A stretch of 5,968 nt of DNA, from NCBI GenBank assembly GCA_024275555.1, contig JAJRYW010000380.1, forward strand, positions 1 through 5,968. Reading direction: 5' to 3'. Source of the stretch: Calditrichota bacterium. Its GTDB lineage: Bacteria > Calditrichota > Calditrichia > RBG-13-44-9 > J075. The notes beneath the pieces are model-generated. The model was not told the DNA's origin. It saw nothing but the letters and a program-made list of their open reading frames with translations, and did no database searches. A program made the position numbers and the translations under genes. Of the stretch, positions 1-5,826 are shown one piece after another (within the stretch, counting starts at the first letter, position 1; every line of letters begins with the position of its first letter).

Positions 1-38
1 AGCAGATGGTTTCCTGCACAAACCGGAGCGGCAGCGCT

Positions 39-80
39 TCTGATCAACGAGTGTAGAGGGATTCACCGGGAAACAAATCG
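39..80 (+). repeat. Dispersed repeat, copy A
   Basis: This stretch begins TCTGATCAACGAGTGT and continues AGGGA...CACCGGGAAA...CGG. It aligns with 3035-3076, which begins TCTGATCAACAAGTGT and continues AGGGA...CATCCTGGAAA...CGG. The first 16 bases differ at one position, and the rest aligns with a few substitutions and short gaps. It lies just upstream of the TPR gene. Its nature is unknown; a small interspersed non-coding repeat is the simplest reading. Confidence 0.5.
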
Positions 81-112
81 GATCAACTTTTAGATAAGCA
101 AATGATTGCAAC

Positions 113-117
113 AGGAG
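113..117 (+). promoter_or_regulatory. Shine-Dalgarno site deciding the TPR gene start
   Basis: AGGAG sits 7 nt upstream of the ATG at 125. The in-frame ATG at 119 would leave only 1 nt of spacing, so the downstream ATG is the better start. Confidence 0.75.
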
Positions 118-124
118 TATGTCT

Positions 125-1087
125 ATGAAAAAAATCAACTGCGTCGTGTGTTCTTCAAAAAAAGGGAAACGAATCTGCCAAATACATTCGGAGGAATATA
201 TTTGCCCGCGCTGCTGCGCCCAATTACGCAACGCAGCATGTGAAGGCTGTCGATATTATGTACAGGCGGGACAATACTCATCAAAGAAAAAGAGTACTGT
301 CTACCCGGAGATACTTATGCGAATAGACCCCGAAGTTGATGAAGCGGTTGAACAGGCTCTCTTATTAGTAGAACGGGGATTTATTAAAGCCGCGGAAAAG
401 AAACTATCGGAGTTGCTTGAATATGCTGAGGATATTTATACGGTCCAATATGGTATGGGTGTTGTTCGCGCCTTTCAAAACCGACACGATGAGGCCATCA
501 GCCGCTTTGACAAGGCGCTGGAAATATACCCATATTTCATAGAAAGCTGGTATAACAAAGCGGTAGCACACAAAGAGAAACTGGATATTGGTAATATGAT
601 CCGCTCATTCAAGAAGGTTATTGAATATGGAGACCCACAAGATAAATATGTGGTACAATCAAAACACCTGCTAAGTGATTTTGAGCGACATATTCAGGAA
701 GAAAATGGCATTGCACTTGATCAATATTTATTAGCTGAAGAAAAATTCCGGGAAGCATTTAAGCAGATGGAGAAAAAGTCCTGGGAGAAAGCAGCGCTTC
801 TTTTTAAGGAATCGATTGCGCTTAACCCCGGGCATCCGCAATCTTTTGGCAACCTTGGACTGTGCTATGCATATTTAGGCCATAAAGAAGAGGCGTTCGC
901 AGCGTTCGATCAAGCCCTGGAACTTGATCCGGACTATGAGCCGGCCCAAATAAACCGGGATATTCTTTTAAGGTTAGATAAACAAGGTAAGGATTTTTCG
1001 AAAACTGAGATTAGAAGTATCGAGTATTACCGAGAGCAGGAATTAAAAAAGTCATCAAAATTGAGCAGGTTCTTTAGCAGGGAATAA
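125..1087 (+). CDS. Cys-rich zinc-module protein with TPR repeats
   Basis: This is a 320-residue soluble protein with no signal peptide or membrane segment visible. The N-terminus carries four evenly spaced metal-ligand pairs: C6-x2-C9, C18-x2-H21, C27-x2-C30 and C39-x2-C42, including ICPRCC and a following LRN...C..C stretch. This looks like a two-site zinc module; zinc binding is inferred from spacing. After a charged linker come TPR-type helical repeats, clearest at about residues 98-170 (AISRFDKALEIYP) and 208-280 (AALLFKESIALNPGHPQSFGNLGLCY, then AFAAFDQALELDPD). TPRs usually bind partner proteins, so an adaptor or scaffold role is likely, but no partner is identifiable. I chose ATG at 125 rather than ATG at 119 because AGGAG at 113-117 lies 7 nt before 125 but only 1 nt before 119. 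The gene stands alone, with convergent radical SAM downstream. Its codons are more AT-rich than those of the sulfotransferase region. Coding call is secure; function unknown. Confidence 0.9.
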   Translation: MKKINCVVCSSKKGKRICQIHSEEYICPRCCAQLRNAACEGCRYYVQAGQYSSKKKSTVYPEILMRIDPEVDEAVEQALLLVERGFIKAAEKKLSELLEYAEDIYTVQYGMGVVRAFQNRHDEAISRFDKALEIYPYFIESWYNKAVAHKEKLDIGNMIRSFKKVIEYGDPQDKYVVQSKHLLSDFERHIQEENGIALDQYLLAEEKFREAFKQMEKKSWEKAALLFKESIALNPGHPQSFGNLGLCYAYLGHKEEAFAAFDQALELDPDYEPAQINRDILLRLDKQGKDFSKTEIRSIEYYREQELKKSSKLSRFFSRE

Positions 1088-1141
1088 ACGGTGCTGTGTT
1101 TTTAAAGAAGAGGGAACGAATCGAAGCCCTTTCCATAACCT

Positions 1142-1199
1142 ACAAAGCCCGGCGGTATGCCAGACTTTGTTTTTATCCGCCGTTCCGTTTAGCGGTTTT
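1142..1199 (+). terminator. Probable intrinsic terminator(s) of the TPR gene
   Basis: About 55 nt after the TPR stop, ACAAAG (1142-1147) pairs with CTTTGT (1165-1170), with an inner GGC/GCC pairing (1151-1153 with 1159-1161), and a T tract follows at 1171-1174. Immediately after it, CCGC (1177-1180) pairs with GCGG (1192-1195), followed by TTTT at 1196-1199. Both are oriented for plus-strand transcription. On the minus strand the same hairpins lack a T tract, so the convergent radical SAM gene needs another terminator. Confidence 0.5.
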
Positions 1200-1277
1200 A
1201 CCCTGTAGGCAGGAACGGGTGAGCGGTTAACAGATATTTGCTGCGTATTTTTCAAACCCACACTCCCCTTCCCTGCT

Positions 1278-2825
1278 TCAAATCACCTTCTGCGTTTTTT
1301 TCGCCTGTTCTGTCTTCAGATAGGCCCGGTGATCATGGTATATAGCCCCTTCCGGCAGCCACTCCCATAACTCTCCCAGGTCGTTCTTAAGCCGGTTCAT
1401 GTAGAAAGCGGGCAATTCGGTAGTCTCCCGCTCAAAATAGGCCCGGAAAGCCCGGTCTTCCTCCAGGAGGCGGCGCACCTCGCGGTAGAATTTCAACCGG
1501 CCAAAGCCTTCGGAAGAGACGGCCCGGACGAAATTCAGCCAGCGCGGAATCCGCAGGGTGGTAGCGCGAAAACGCCGGGCAATTGTCGACCAGGAGTAGG
1601 AATGAGCGGTCAGGTCGATCACCTGATCATAAAATTCCGGCCAGGTATAGTTTTTGGGTTTCACATTCATTGCATGGTTATTGTTGAGGAAATGAAACGG
1701 GAAGGGAATTACCCGGTCATCCTGCTGGTATTCCAGGTTAAGCGGGGCAGCCTGGCCAAAAGCAGACAACAGCGAATAGGCCGGAAACGCCGCCGGGGTA
1801 ATATCAACAAATTTCTTGGTCAGTTGGAACGATTCCGGGCCGTCTCCATCCATACCTAATACAAAATTTGTTTGCACGTAGGGAAGATATTCCAGAATCA
1901 TATTAACATGTTTAGCCACGTCCCGGAGTTTTTCCTCACCCTGCTTACTGCCTGTTTTAGACTTGTTTCCCAATTCGTACCACGACTCTATACCGGGCAG
2001 AATCGCTTTAAAGCCATTTTTTTTCAAGCGTTTCAGATGAGGTTCCGAGAGCAGGGAGAGGCTGCTTTCGGCGATAAAATCGATACTATCCGGCGGCACG
2101 GCTTCCTCGATAGTTCCCATGTAGTCTTCAAAGCGAATGCCAAAGTTGGGATCGTGCCAGCCCACCCGGGGGCGCTTGAACCGGGTCATCAGGAAGCGCA
2201 AATCTTCCTTAATCACCTCAAAGTTTAAGGGATTGTACGCCACGGTCGAGTCGATGCAAAAGCTACAGGTGTACGGGCAGCCCATGCTGCCGATCATCGG
2301 CACAATCTTAATCAACGGCGCTTTGCGGAGCGTCTGTTCGATAAACTTCCAGCGTTCCCGCACACCGGGCAAGTCGCTCGGCTGTTCAGCAGCGGAGAGA
2401 TACTGCCCCAGGGGACGATGCGGCGAACAATCCTGCAGTACATCGCGGATTATCTGTTTATTGGTAAAGCCGAGTACATAATCAAAATACTTGACGGAGT
2501 CTTCGGGATAACAGCGGGCATGAGGGCCGCCCAGCACCGTGACCGCTCCGCTGGCCCGGAACCGGTTGCTCAGGGCATAGGCTGTCTGCGCCGCCTGGGT
2601 AAACGCCCCGATAAAGACAATATCCACATCATCCGGTACTTCTTTGGCCAAATCTTCAAAACCGGTAAAACAGACCAGGGTAACATGATGGCCTTCCTGT
2701 TCACACCAGGTAGCAATCACCTGGGGCATGAGGCTGGCAAAATTGGCATTCATCACCCGCGCCCATAACGCCCGCGTCGACGTTTTGGCAACTAAATCTA
2801 TAATAGCAATACGGTGCTTTCGGAT
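1278..2825 (-). CDS. B12-binding-type radical SAM enzyme, unusual ATC start
   Basis: This is a radical SAM enzyme with an N-terminal cobalamin-binding-type Rossmann domain, probably cytosolic; substrate unknown. From the start proposed here it has 515 residues. The N-terminal domain contains RIAIIDLVAK, VDIVFIGAFTQAAQ and TVLGGPHARCYPED, a B12-domain-like layout without an obvious DxHxxG motif. The 4Fe-4S motif is GCPYTCSFC, with cysteines 183, 187 and 190, a canonical Cx3Cx2C. Downstream it has ESSLSLLSEPHLKRLKKNGF and PGIESWYELGNKSKTG, as in radical SAM barrels. The longest conventional start is GTG at 2754-2756, giving 492 residues, but the reading frame stays open upstream to a TGA at 2871-2873 and encodes the missing first beta strand and DLVAK loop. 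No ATG, GTG, TTG or CTG occurs in that extension. ATC at 2823-2825 lies 5 nt after AGGGAG and would give M-RKHRIAIIDL. The gene may use a rare start, have lost its ATG, or contain a base error. No neighbour suggests a pathway. Confidence 0.88.
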   Translation of the reverse strand: MRKHRIAIIDLVAKTSTRALWARVMNANFASLMPQVIATWCEQEGHHVTLVCFTGFEDLAKEVPDDVDIVFIGAFTQAAQTAYALSNRFRASGAVTVLGGPHARCYPEDSVKYFDYVLGFTNKQIIRDVLQDCSPHRPLGQYLSAAEQPSDLPGVRERWKFIEQTLRKAPLIKIVPMIGSMGCPYTCSFCIDSTVAYNPLNFEVIKEDLRFLMTRFKRPRVGWHDPNFGIRFEDYMGTIEEAVPPDSIDFIAESSLSLLSEPHLKRLKKNGFKAILPGIESWYELGNKSKTGSKQGEEKLRDVAKHVNMILEYLPYVQTNFVLGMDGDGPESFQLTKKFVDITPAAFPAYSLLSAFGQAAPLNLEYQQDDRVIPFPFHFLNNNHAMNVKPKNYTWPEFYDQVIDLTAHSYSWSTIARRFRATTLRIPRWLNFVRAVSSEGFGRLKFYREVRRLLEEDRAFRAYFERETTELPAFYMNRLKNDLGELWEWLPEGAIYHDHRAYLKTEQAKKTQKVI

Positions 2826-2830
2826 TGGAA

Positions 2831-2836
2831 CTCCCT
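2831..2836 (-). promoter_or_regulatory. Shine-Dalgarno site before the ATC start
   Basis: Read on the minus strand, AGGGAG precedes TTCCA and then ATC (2823-2825). The spacing is ideal for initiation at that codon and far too distant (about 75 nt) for the GTG at 2756. This is the main reason to place translation start upstream. Confidence 0.55.
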
Positions 2837-2918
2837 GGTTAGGTTTTTTTCGCGATATACGATTATCCGATCAGACCGGAGGACATTCTGTCGCGATTAT
2901 CATGGTATGATTAATCTG

Positions 2919-2946
2919 AATATACGAAAATCATTCAATTTGGCAA
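2919..2946 (-). promoter_or_regulatory. Sigma-70-like promoter of the radical SAM gene
   Basis: On the minus strand, TTGCCA (complement of 2941-2946) is followed after 16 bp by TATATT (complement of 2919-2924). Transcription would start near 2912, leaving a leader of about 87 nt before the proposed start codon. The leader contains small inverted repeats (GACA-GAA-TGTC near 2882-2892) but no riboswitch I recognise. The assignment is by sequence resemblance only. Confidence 0.4.
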
Positions 2947-3034
2947 GGAGTCATTGCAATAAAAAGAATTATTCTCGGAAAATTGCCGCATTTTGATATT
3001 TTTCGGGTGATTTGCAGAACGTTCGGCAAATGAA

Positions 3035-3076
3035 TCTGATCAACAAGTGTGTAGGGAACATCCTGGAAATAGCGGA
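3035..3076 (+). repeat. Dispersed repeat, copy B
   Basis: This is the counterpart of 39-80, in the same orientation and about 3 kb away. The shared core is TCTGATCAACRAGTGT followed by AGGGA and a GGAAA...CGG segment. Unlike copy A, it does not precede a plus-strand gene closely, so a promoter or leader role is not supported for both copies. Confidence 0.5.
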
Positions 3077-3079
3077 ACA

Positions 3080-3103
3080 GAGAAAACCCGGCAGAACACC
3101 GGG
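3080..3103 (-). terminator. Intrinsic terminator for the minus-strand sorting-domain gene
   Basis: Read on the minus strand, CCCGG (3103-3099), a 7-nt loop TGTTCTG and CCGGG (3091-3087) form a GC-rich hairpin followed by TTTTCTCT. It lies about 96 nt past the stop of the sorting-domain remnant and is correctly oriented for it. On the plus strand the hairpin has no T tract. Confidence 0.6.
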
Positions 3104-3198
3104 CATTCTCCTGTCGGCTGATTGATGACGAAATATGATTGTCAATACTGAATTCTTCGTGTTCTCCGCCATACTCATCACTCGTTACTTCACATTCC

Positions 3199-3640
3199 TC
3201 AGCGCATCAGAATCATCTTGCGGGTCAGGGAATGATTGCCGCTGGTGAGCCGGTAGAGATAGATTCCGCTGGAAACCGGGACTCCGCTGTCACTTTTCCC
3301 ATCCCATTGAACCGTATAGTTTCCGGCAGACCGGCGCTCATTCACCGGTGTTTTTACGACACGCCCCAACAGGTCGTACACCTTCAGCGTCACCCAATCG
3401 GCATTCCGCAATCCCCGACGGGGCAGGCCGAAATCGCAAATGTGTGAAGGGGTTAAAGGGGTTGGGATAATTCCGAAGCAGTTCAAACTGATCCGGCGCA
3501 GCGGAGAGAGGTTCGCCGTCTAAACCGGTAAGGGTGGAATCTTCTTCCAGCGCCAGGAACTGGCTCATCGTCCCCCCTTCGATAGCCCAGGGGGTTGGAG
3601 GTGTAAGGGCATTCAGCAAGCTAACGAAGTCCTTGACGTT
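3199..3640 (-). pseudogene. Truncated, frameshifted T9SS-like C-terminal sorting domain
   Basis: This is the tail of a secreted or cell-surface protein whose main body is missing. Reading from high to low coordinates, one frame gives VKDFVSLLNALTPPTPW, then DQFELLRNYPNPFNP (NYPNPFNP is encoded at 3449-3472) and THLRF. The continuation is in another frame: GLPRRGLRNADWVTL, KVYDLLGRVVKTPVNERRSA, GNYTVQWDGKSDSGVPVSS, GIYLYRLTSGNHSLTRKMILMR and stop. Joined, these form a typical T9SS type A-like sorting domain of about 90 residues. The frames meet near 3428-3436 at a run of three A/T bases, where a single-base change restores the frame. Upstream of 3640 the frame becomes the antisense of the glycosyltransferase and is no longer protein-like, so the 5' part is deleted or rearranged. 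The VKDFVSLLNAL segment vaguely resembles a dockerin helix, but no calcium loop is visible. Confidence 0.8.
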
Positions 3641-3668
3641 TAAAATACAGCAGATTAACTTTGCCGCC

Positions 3669-3716
3669 ATGAAAATTTTGCAGACATGCGCTTCGCCCTC
3701 CTGGGGCGGCCTGTAG
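3669..3716 (+). pseudogene. 5' coding segment of the glycosyltransferase cut off by TAG
   Basis: The ATG at 3669 opens MKILQTCASPSWGGL, a classic first beta strand and glycine loop of GT4 glycosyltransferases. TAG follows at 3714-3716, and the same frame resumes at once with MQTLKITQKLRELGH. Family members usually read GG-x-E-x here, so TAG stands where GAG (Glu) is expected. No good Shine-Dalgarno sequence precedes 3669; the bases before it (TTAACTTTGCCGCC) belong to the junction with the sorting-domain remnant. Confidence 0.7.
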
Positions 3717-4784
3717 ATGCAGACGCTCAAGATTACCCAAAAGTTGCGCGAGCTAGGACATGGGGTGCACCTGCTCTGCGCGCCCGGGTCGCAGCTCGAG
3801 GCCGAAGCAGCGAACCTGCACATCTCCACCTGGCCGTTTTTAGTGAAGGACCTGCACATCCTTTCCGCCATCGGAAACGTAAAGCGCTTGGTAGAGAGAG
3901 AAAAGTTCGACCTCATCCACAGCCATCTCTCCCACGATCTCTGGACGCTTGCGCCCGCCACGGCTTTCTGCAGACATCGCCCCGCCTTGCTGCTCTCGAA
4001 GCGCATGGCCAGTTCCGTCGTTAAAAAAGATCCGCTGCACCGGTATATTTACAGCCGGGTGGACCGGATTTTAACCGTATCGGATTTTATCCGGGAAAAT
4101 GTCTTGCAGACCTGCCCGGTGCGGCCGGAGCAAGTGTTTACCCTGCGGAATGGCCTGGAACTGGAAAAATATCAGCCGGAAGCCGGCCTGCCGGCGGAAA
4201 TCCGGCCGGAACTGGGTATCGATCCCGGGGCCGCCGTGGTGGGCGTTGTAGGACGCCTCACCCCCAAAAAGGGACACAAAGAATTTCTTTATGCTGCCAA
4301 AGAAATAAGTAAGGCTGCGCCGGGCCAGCTATGCTTCCTGATTGTCGGGGGCGCCAGTCACGGCGAGGAGGCCTACGGGCAGGAGATTCGCAAGCTGGTT
4401 GCGGAGTTGGGGCTGCAGGAACAGGTGCGCTTTACCGGGCACCGCCGCGATATCCCCCGGGTGATGGCGGCCATCGACATTCTGGTTTTTCCCTCATACG
4501 CAGAATCTTTCGGGAACATTCTCTTAGAAGCCATGGCGATGCAATTACCTGTGATCGCTTTTAACAGCGGAGCAGTGCCGGAAATTGTAGTGGACGGCCA
4601 AACCGGCCTGCTGACGCCGCCGCTGGAAGTTGAGCCTATCGTAGAAAAAGTACTGGAACTGCTGGACGCCCCTCACCGGCGCCGGCGGCTCGGGCAGGCC
4701 GGTCGGCGGCGAGTAGAGACGCATTTCCGATTCGATGTTTTTATGGACAATTTAGAGAAGCACTACCATGAACAATGCCTTTAA
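3717..4784 (+). CDS. GT4-family glycosyltransferase (N-terminus interrupted)
   Basis: This is a retaining GT-B glycosyltransferase, likely transferring a sugar from a nucleotide donor to a surface or capsule glycan at the cytoplasmic face; acceptor and donor unknown. The segment from ATG 3717 encodes 355 residues, or 371 with the 16 codons (including the TAG) from 3669. The N-domain contains HGVHLLCAPGSQLEAEA and FDLIHSHLSHDLW. The C-domain contains VVGRLTPKKGHKEFLYAA (from about residue 179), FTGHRRDIPRVMAAIDILVF, and the E-x7-E donor motif ESFGNILLE (E263 and E271), then SGAVPEIVVDGQTGLL. Starting at 3717 would lack the first strand and the glycine loop, so an active enzyme probably needs readthrough or a corrected base. 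No clear ribosome site precedes 3717. The first third (to about 4020) favours CTC, AAG and CGC, whereas the following part favours CTG, AAA and CGG, suggesting a mosaic. It overlaps the sulfotransferase by 17 nt. Confidence 0.88.
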   Translation: MQTLKITQKLRELGHGVHLLCAPGSQLEAEAANLHISTWPFLVKDLHILSAIGNVKRLVEREKFDLIHSHLSHDLWTLAPATAFCRHRPALLLSKRMASSVVKKDPLHRYIYSRVDRILTVSDFIRENVLQTCPVRPEQVFTLRNGLELEKYQPEAGLPAEIRPELGIDPGAAVVGVVGRLTPKKGHKEFLYAAKEISKAAPGQLCFLIVGGASHGEEAYGQEIRKLVAELGLQEQVRFTGHRRDIPRVMAAIDILVFPSYAESFGNILLEAMAMQLPVIAFNSGAVPEIVVDGQTGLLTPPLEVEPIVEKVLELLDAPHRRRRLGQAGRRRVETHFRFDVFMDNLEKHYHEQCL

Positions 4785-5574
4785 ACGCCGCCTCAGCAAC
4801 CCGCTTATAAATTACCTGGGCAGCCGGCGGGCGCGCCGGAAGTTTAGCGACGCCCCCATCATCATCGGCGGCTGCGCCCGCACCGGCACCAGCCTGCTGC
4901 TCTCCATTTTGGCCGGGCATCCCCGAATTTTTGCCGTTCCCACCGAAACCGGCGTTTTCTCGAATTGGGAGAAAAATCCGGAGACAAACGGGTTGCCGGA
5001 GCATGTCCCGCAACGAATGGACCGCATCCACCGCAGTTTTCTCAGCCACACTATTCCCGGAACGGTAACCCGCTGGTGTGAGAAAACGCCCAGCAATGTA
5101 CGCCACATCGAAAAAATATTTGCCTTCTTTGACGAGCGGGTCAAGTTTATCCATCTGGTTCGGGACGGGCGGGATGTGCTTACTTCCGTGCACCCGGAGC
5201 GCCCGGAAGATTACTGGGTGGCCCCGGGGCGCTGGGTTTCCGACACCCGGGCCGGTCTGGCCTACCGGGATCATCCCGGTGTGCTGACCTTGAGATACGA
5301 AGACCTGGTTAGCCGGCATGAGCAGAGCCTGGAATTGATCTGTCAATTTTTAGGGGAAGAAATGAGCGAGGAATTCCGGCATTGGTTCGAGCACAGCAAG
5401 GTGCGCCGGAACCGGGCCTGGTGCCATCCGCTAAAGCAGGTACACACCGCTTCGCTTCAGAAATGGAAAAAGCCGGAGCACGCCGCCCGAATGGAAGAAA
5501 TTATGGACAACCCGGAGGTGGTTGAGTTGCTTAAAGAATTGGGGTACGTTCAACCGATTTTGCCTACATATTGA
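4768..5574 (+). CDS. PAPS-dependent sulfotransferase (Sulfotransfer_3-like)
   Basis: This 268-residue cytosolic enzyme is predicted to transfer sulfate from PAPS to a hydroxyl, probably on a carbohydrate. The 5'-phosphosulfate loop is IIIGGCARTGTSLLLSIL (residues 31-48; the usual consensus is GxPRSGT, here CARTGT). The 3'-phosphate site is FIHLVRDGRDVLTS (127-140), with arginines and serine in the expected places. WCEKTPSN (103-110) and LRYEDLV (175-181) are further family blocks. The length is normal for compact bacterial members and the frame is intact. The start ATG at 4768 lies within the last codons of the glycosyltransferase, with AGAGAAG at 4754-4760 as ribosome site, so the two are translationally coupled. 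Together they suggest synthesis of a sulfated glycan or exopolysaccharide; the acceptor is unknown. A tandem repeat array begins 45 nt after the stop. Confidence 0.92.
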   Translation: MNNAFKRRLSNPLINYLGSRRARRKFSDAPIIIGGCARTGTSLLLSILAGHPRIFAVPTETGVFSNWEKNPETNGLPEHVPQRMDRIHRSFLSHTIPGTVTRWCEKTPSNVRHIEKIFAFFDERVKFIHLVRDGRDVLTSVHPERPEDYWVAPGRWVSDTRAGLAYRDHPGVLTLRYEDLVSRHEQSLELICQFLGEEMSEEFRHWFEHSKVRRNRAWCHPLKQVHTASLQKWKKPEHAARMEEIMDNPEVVELLKELGYVQPILPTY

Positions 5575-5618
5575 AGCATGTCATACCGGAAGTGATAGGG
5601 TCTCTCCCCAAACTGGTA

Positions 5619-5787
5619 GGCAAGCTCCGGGGGCTTAGGGTGCCAGGTCGTTGAGCATGCCGAAACGACCCCCTTCGGCAAGCTCAGGGGGCTTAGGGTG
5701 CCAGGTCGTTGAGCATGCCGAAACGACCCCCTTCGACGGGCTCAGGGGGCTTAGGGTGCAAGGTCGTTGAGCCTGTCAAAGCGACCT
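5619..5787. repeat. Three tandem 58-bp units with internal inverted repeats
   Basis: Units begin at 5619, 5677 and 5735. Units 1 and 2 differ at one base in 58; unit 3 differs at about eight positions over its first 52 bases and then decays. Each unit carries TTCGGCAAGCTCA-type and TGAGCATGCCGAA-type arms in opposite orientations, plus GGTCGTT...AACGACC flanking the second arm, so a strong hairpin forms on either strand. The core resembles the widespread TTCGACAGGCTCA / TGAGCCTGTCGAA dispersed bacterial palindrome; unit 3 is closest to that form. It lies between two converging genes and may act as a bidirectional terminator or mRNA-end stabiliser, by analogy with REP elements. Confidence 0.9.
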
Positions 5788-5826
5788 GTACTTTCTCAAA
5801 CGCATGCAGGTAATAGTAATTCTGTT

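Larger units (their letters stand above)
2874..3198. other. Non-coding spacer between radical SAM and sorting-domain remnant
   Basis: This 325-bp stretch holds no convincing gene. It contains the minus-strand promoter at 2919-2946, repeat copy B at 3035-3076 and a minus-strand terminator at 3080-3103. It ends in a degenerate ATCACTCGTTACTTCACATTC-type low-complexity stretch around 3176-3198. The open frames crossing it have no recognisable protein signature. Confidence 0.6.

Noticed and set aside
8..24. GGTTT/AAACC hairpin at the left edge
   Set aside because: The stem is only 5 bp and no T tract follows, so it cannot be supported as a terminator or regulatory element.
91..96. TAGATA as a -10 box for the TPR gene
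   Set aside because: No acceptable -35 element lies at the proper distance upstream.
1872..2768. Several plus-strand open frames opposite the radical SAM gene
   Set aside because: They are antisense to a well-conserved enzyme and show no protein-like motifs.
3138..3146. TTGACA-like -35 element on the minus strand
   Set aside because: No -10-like hexamer lies at 16-18 bp spacing, and it would fire into the spacer rather than toward a gene.
2969..3181. Minus-strand open frame of 70 codons in the spacer
   Set aside because: It has no family signature, overlaps the repeat copy and the terminator hairpin, and has no convincing ribosome site.
3590..3665. Dockerin-like repeat (VKDFVSLLNAL with GKVN nearby in another frame)
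   Set aside because: The calcium-loop residues are not in frame with the helix, and only one short segment resembles a dockerin.
3840..4040. Minus-strand open frames opposite the glycosyltransferase
   Set aside because: They are complementary shadows; the plus strand carries clear GT4 motifs throughout.
4741..5346. A 201-codon minus-strand open frame opposite the sulfotransferase
   Set aside because: The plus strand has both PAPS-binding motifs; the antisense frame has low-complexity composition and no recognisable domain.
5619..5787. CRISPR array
   Set aside because: The units are contiguous without unique spacers, and each contains its own inverted arms; there are no cas genes.
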